This document shows positions 45,823 through 48,173 of a DNA stretch of 48,173 nt, in pieces. The notes beneath the pieces are model-generated. The model did no database searches. It saw nothing but the letters and a program-made list of their open reading frames with translations, and was not told the origin of the DNA. The stretch covers positions 1-48,173 of the forward strand of contig FLMG01001458.1 in the NCBI GenBank assembly GCA_900088475.1, given 5' to 3'. Both the position numbers and the translations under genes were made by a program. The first letter of the stretch is position 1. Each line of letters starts with the position of its first letter. Source of the stretch: Hyphochytrium catenoides (Eukaryota; Sar; Hyphochytriomycetes; Hyphochytriales; Hyphochytriaceae).

Positions 45823-47364
45823 GGTCCGCGATGGAGAAGAGCCCTCACCGCCAAAACGCCCTTCACCAAGGGTTACAAGGGAAATCGGACAGAGAAAAGA
45901 AAGGGAAAGAAGAGAAAGGAACCACGAGAGAAAGAGCGAGATCAGACCCAAGGAAATCAGGAAATGAATTTCGTCTGGAAGAAAGAAGAAAGAAGAAATC
46001 AAAAAGGCGCCGCTGCCCGCGCCGCGGAAATCAGAAGCACGCCGCTTTCTCCTCCTTGCTTCCTTCCAATTCCCCACTAATAAAGAGCTCTAACACAACC
46101 TACTGGGCAGACTCAGAAATACGAGCTAATAATATGCCCTCGGTACTGCGAATAGTTTCTTTGGTATTCTTAGGTTCCAGCCTAAGTAGCAATACGGAGG
46201 ATGTGTGTTTTTGAACCTCAACGGCTACTAACGGTTGCAGTTCGTAAGATACTAGCCGGTAACCGTAATGCTCTCTTTGTACCCTTGTGTCCTTGGGGTT
46301 GTTGGCTGGTGCTCGAGCGCTGAGGAGGATGAAGCCTTCTGAAGCTCTCTGGAGCTCAGAGATTCACTTGCCAAAATCAATAATATAGGAATCCGTAGTA
46401 GTTGACCATAGGGATCCATTCAGAGTGCGCCAGCTGACCATGGACTCGTGGAGAGAGCGAGCACATATTGCGGGTGCTTGCTTCGATAGACTGGTTATCT
46501 AGTGTAAAGTTCTGTGGACGTGTAGTGTACGCAGTAATCTCAAGAGAGTGAGGCGGTAACAGGATTTTGGAGGCTAGTCATTATGAACCTTCAGGATGAT
46601 GGCCGGCGCATTGCTTGGAGTTAACCGCTTTTGCATTGTCCCTTCCAACAGCGTCCCTGCTTGTACCCCTCTGGCATGCAGGATGCGACTGAGGATAATC
46701 GCATTATCTCGTATCTTTGTATTGCATCCAGCCCCTGTGGACAGGGCTTGTCAAAGAGCGAGATGATGCCAGCCAAACAATCAGTGCTAGGTCCTAGGGC
46801 AAGCCACAGACAGATCCGCCAGGGCCCTTGGCGTGGCACTGGCATCACATCGGTGTACCCGCAAGATCGGGCTTCCGACGACAGAATTCAAAGATCCTTC
46901 ATGTTCTCCAGGCAATTCGATAACCCTGACAAAGAGGGCGCAGGCCAAAAGAACAGGATGTCCTTTCATGGACATCAAATGGAAGGATAGGTTTTTTTTT
47001 GTTGATAAAGAGTCCATATTATTTACCCAGCAGAGCCCCCTGCCACAGCTATTTTCAACGCTGTGACGGTAACCTCGCCAAGACCTTCTCCGCCAGCTGA
47101 AAAGCGGGCGTTGAGAGGGACTGGGCTGCTGGAACACTAACTCAGAACGTGTGGCGTGCTCACTGCTAACGCATCAGTGAAGCACAATGAAAGTCCTGAG
47201 ACACTCACGATAGTAGCCACTTATCCAGCTACTCCATTAAGAGAAGAGTCCATCTGTTGCATCAGAATAAAAGTGCTTAAGCTCTGTGCTCTGACCGTCA
47301 CAGTTTTTTGTGCGCTAACACTAAGAGAGAGTCAGAAGGCGTGTGGCCTTGTCTAAAGCACTTC
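45823..47364. other. TOP2 upstream region and intergenic sequence
   Basis: About 1.5 kb. The part up to about 46150 should be the TOP2 5' UTR and promoter. The rest holds a 119-codon plus-strand frame (46631-46990; first ATG at 46676) and overlapping minus frames, none resembling a known family. The 3' UTR of the GT41 gene should lie just below 47365. Confidence 0.5.
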
Positions 47365-47998
47365 CTAGATGCTGCTAGGAGTGTGGCTCTTTGAGCCGAT
47401 TAGTAGATGCCTGCGAAGGTTGCCTAGAGCACGAAGGTCCATCATCGCCTGGAAACTCCTCTCGAGGACCTCTGTATAGCCAGAGGTATCAAATAGAGGA
47501 TAAGTATCAGTGTTCTCTAGCAGTTTCCTCCGCAACTGCCCAAGGAGAGTTGGGTTCTTGGCTAAGGAAACTGCTTGCACGGGAGTTAGTGTTAGTTAGA
47601 TTCTCTTAGATGGCCATGAGAATATCGGGCTAGTACCTCCAAGGTGCTCGAACTCTCTCTTCGAAAAGCACACTAGCTCCAGGAGTCCAAGATTATGCAA
47701 CAGGCTACCCGCTACTCGGCTGGTGAAAGATCTTAGAGGTCGTATGCCTCGCGTGCAAGCAATGTCCTCTCTTCTTACCTAGCGAAATTCTCTCCAGCGA
47801 GAGTTATCACAGGCAGTCCTCCTCTTAATGCGTCCGTCGCGGTAGAATGGGCACCATACTGTCCGTTGAGAGGACATGGGGAATTAGGCCAATATTTCCG
47901 TAAGAAGCAGAAAGTATCATAATAAGAAGCTTACAATGAAGTTATCCAGAAAGAGATCTGCCAGCTGATGACGTGCGAGGTGCTGGTCCTTCGACAGC
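47365..47998 (-). CDS. OGT/SPINDLY-like GT41 glycosyltransferase, C-terminal exons (partial)
   Basis: Four exons at the window edge (47998-47935, 47858-47779, 47719-47637, 47573-47365) join in phase and encode about 138 C-terminal residues. They match the second half of the catalytic domain of O-GlcNAc transferase/SPINDLY proteins. These attach GlcNAc or fucose to Ser/Thr of nuclear and cytosolic proteins. Visible motifs are HLARHQLADLFLD (like HVRRGQLADVCLD), GAHSTATDALRGGLPVIT (like NGHTTGMDVLWAGTPMVT), GENFASRVAGSLL, and YPLFDTSGYTEVLE near the end. The His and Thr used to bind the sugar nucleotide appear retained. An acceptor (CTACCTTTAG) before 47998 shows that earlier exons, with the expected TPR repeats, lie upstream; nothing recognisable was seen in 48000-48173. 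OGT and SPY activity cannot be told apart from this fragment. Confidence 0.85.
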
Positions 47999-48173
47999 CT
48001 AAAGGTAGAGCGGTATGAAGCAAATGAGAGCTTTCTAAGTGCTGTCACTTTCTGTCGAAGAGGTCGTCTTCCAAACTAGGTAACCCTGGTTTGCGTTTTA
48101 AATTGTCGCTTTCTCTGCCTCTGGACATCGTTTTGTTGATAAGAAGCACTATTATTGCCACTTAACTTATGCT

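Noticed and set aside
45823-46077. 85-codon in-frame N-terminal extension of TOP2
   Set aside because: It has no ATG and would place a hydrophobic segment before a nuclear enzyme. It is better read as 5' UTR.
46631-46990. 119-codon plus-strand frame, considered as a retroelement fragment
   Set aside because: No protease, reverse transcriptase, integrase or zinc-knuckle motif is visible, and no terminal repeats were seen around it.
1-48173. CRISPR arrays, bacterial operons or insertion sequences
   Set aside because: No spaced direct repeats, transposase signatures or ribosome-binding-site-led operons were seen. Spliced genes show that the DNA is eukaryotic nuclear.

Overview
The window is nuclear DNA of a unicellular eukaryote. 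It carries spliced genes with canonical GT-AG introns of roughly 90 to 400 bases, a Pol III tRNA gene, and conserved eukaryotic proteins: DNA topoisomerase II, SEC13, exosome RRP43/EXOSC8, NatC subunit NAA38 and an AKAP17A-like protein. A plant-type GH14 beta-amylase, an ABCG transporter with an N-terminal anchor, secreted EGF/FN3/PA proteins and abundant (CT)n/(GA)n microsatellites would fit a protist alga, perhaps a stramenopile. That placement is inference; no lineage-specific marker was seen.

Layout. 0-6 kb: a single-exon NRAMP metal transporter (+) and a Myb-like DNA-binding protein (-), converging. 5.9-13.9 kb: about 8 kb with no recognisable gene, rich in triplet repeats and ending in long CT/GA tracts. 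13.9-17.5 kb: a two-exon secreted beta-amylase (+), a three-exon NAA38-like LSm gene (-) and tRNA-Gln(UUG) (+). 17.5-20.1 kb: microsatellites and an 11-base N gap inside a GA/CT inverted repeat. 20.1-24.7 kb: a secreted EGF-repeat protein (+) facing a four-exon secreted protein with a degenerate cupin/JmjC-like region, two FN3 domains and a PA domain (-). 25.4-30.3 kb: a five-exon PlsC-family acyltransferase (-) divergent from a three-exon ABCG transporter (+). 30.5-38.2 kb: a six-exon EXOSC8 (-) divergent from a sixteen-exon AKAP17A-like gene (+). 38.7-45.8 kb: a ten-exon SEC13 (+) converging on a four-exon topoisomerase II (-). 47.4-48.0 kb: the last four exons of an OGT/SPINDLY-like GT41 glycosyltransferase (-), cut by the right edge.

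Exon structures were deduced by hand from splice signals, reading phase and family conservation. Every join listed keeps phase, and the resulting lengths match the families (for example 281 aa for EXOSC8, 312 aa for SEC13, 1502 aa for TOP2). Several genes are visible only after splicing: NAA38, the acyltransferase, EXOSC8, the PA-domain tail and the GT41 end.

The genes do not form one pathway. They are mostly housekeeping functions (chromosome topology, RNA decay and splicing, COPII traffic, N-terminal acetylation, phospholipid synthesis) mixed with membrane transporters and secreted proteins. No clearly new biological system was found. The most unusual pieces are the cupin-FN3-PA secreted protein, the secreted beta-amylase and the AKAP17A-like coiled-coil protein.
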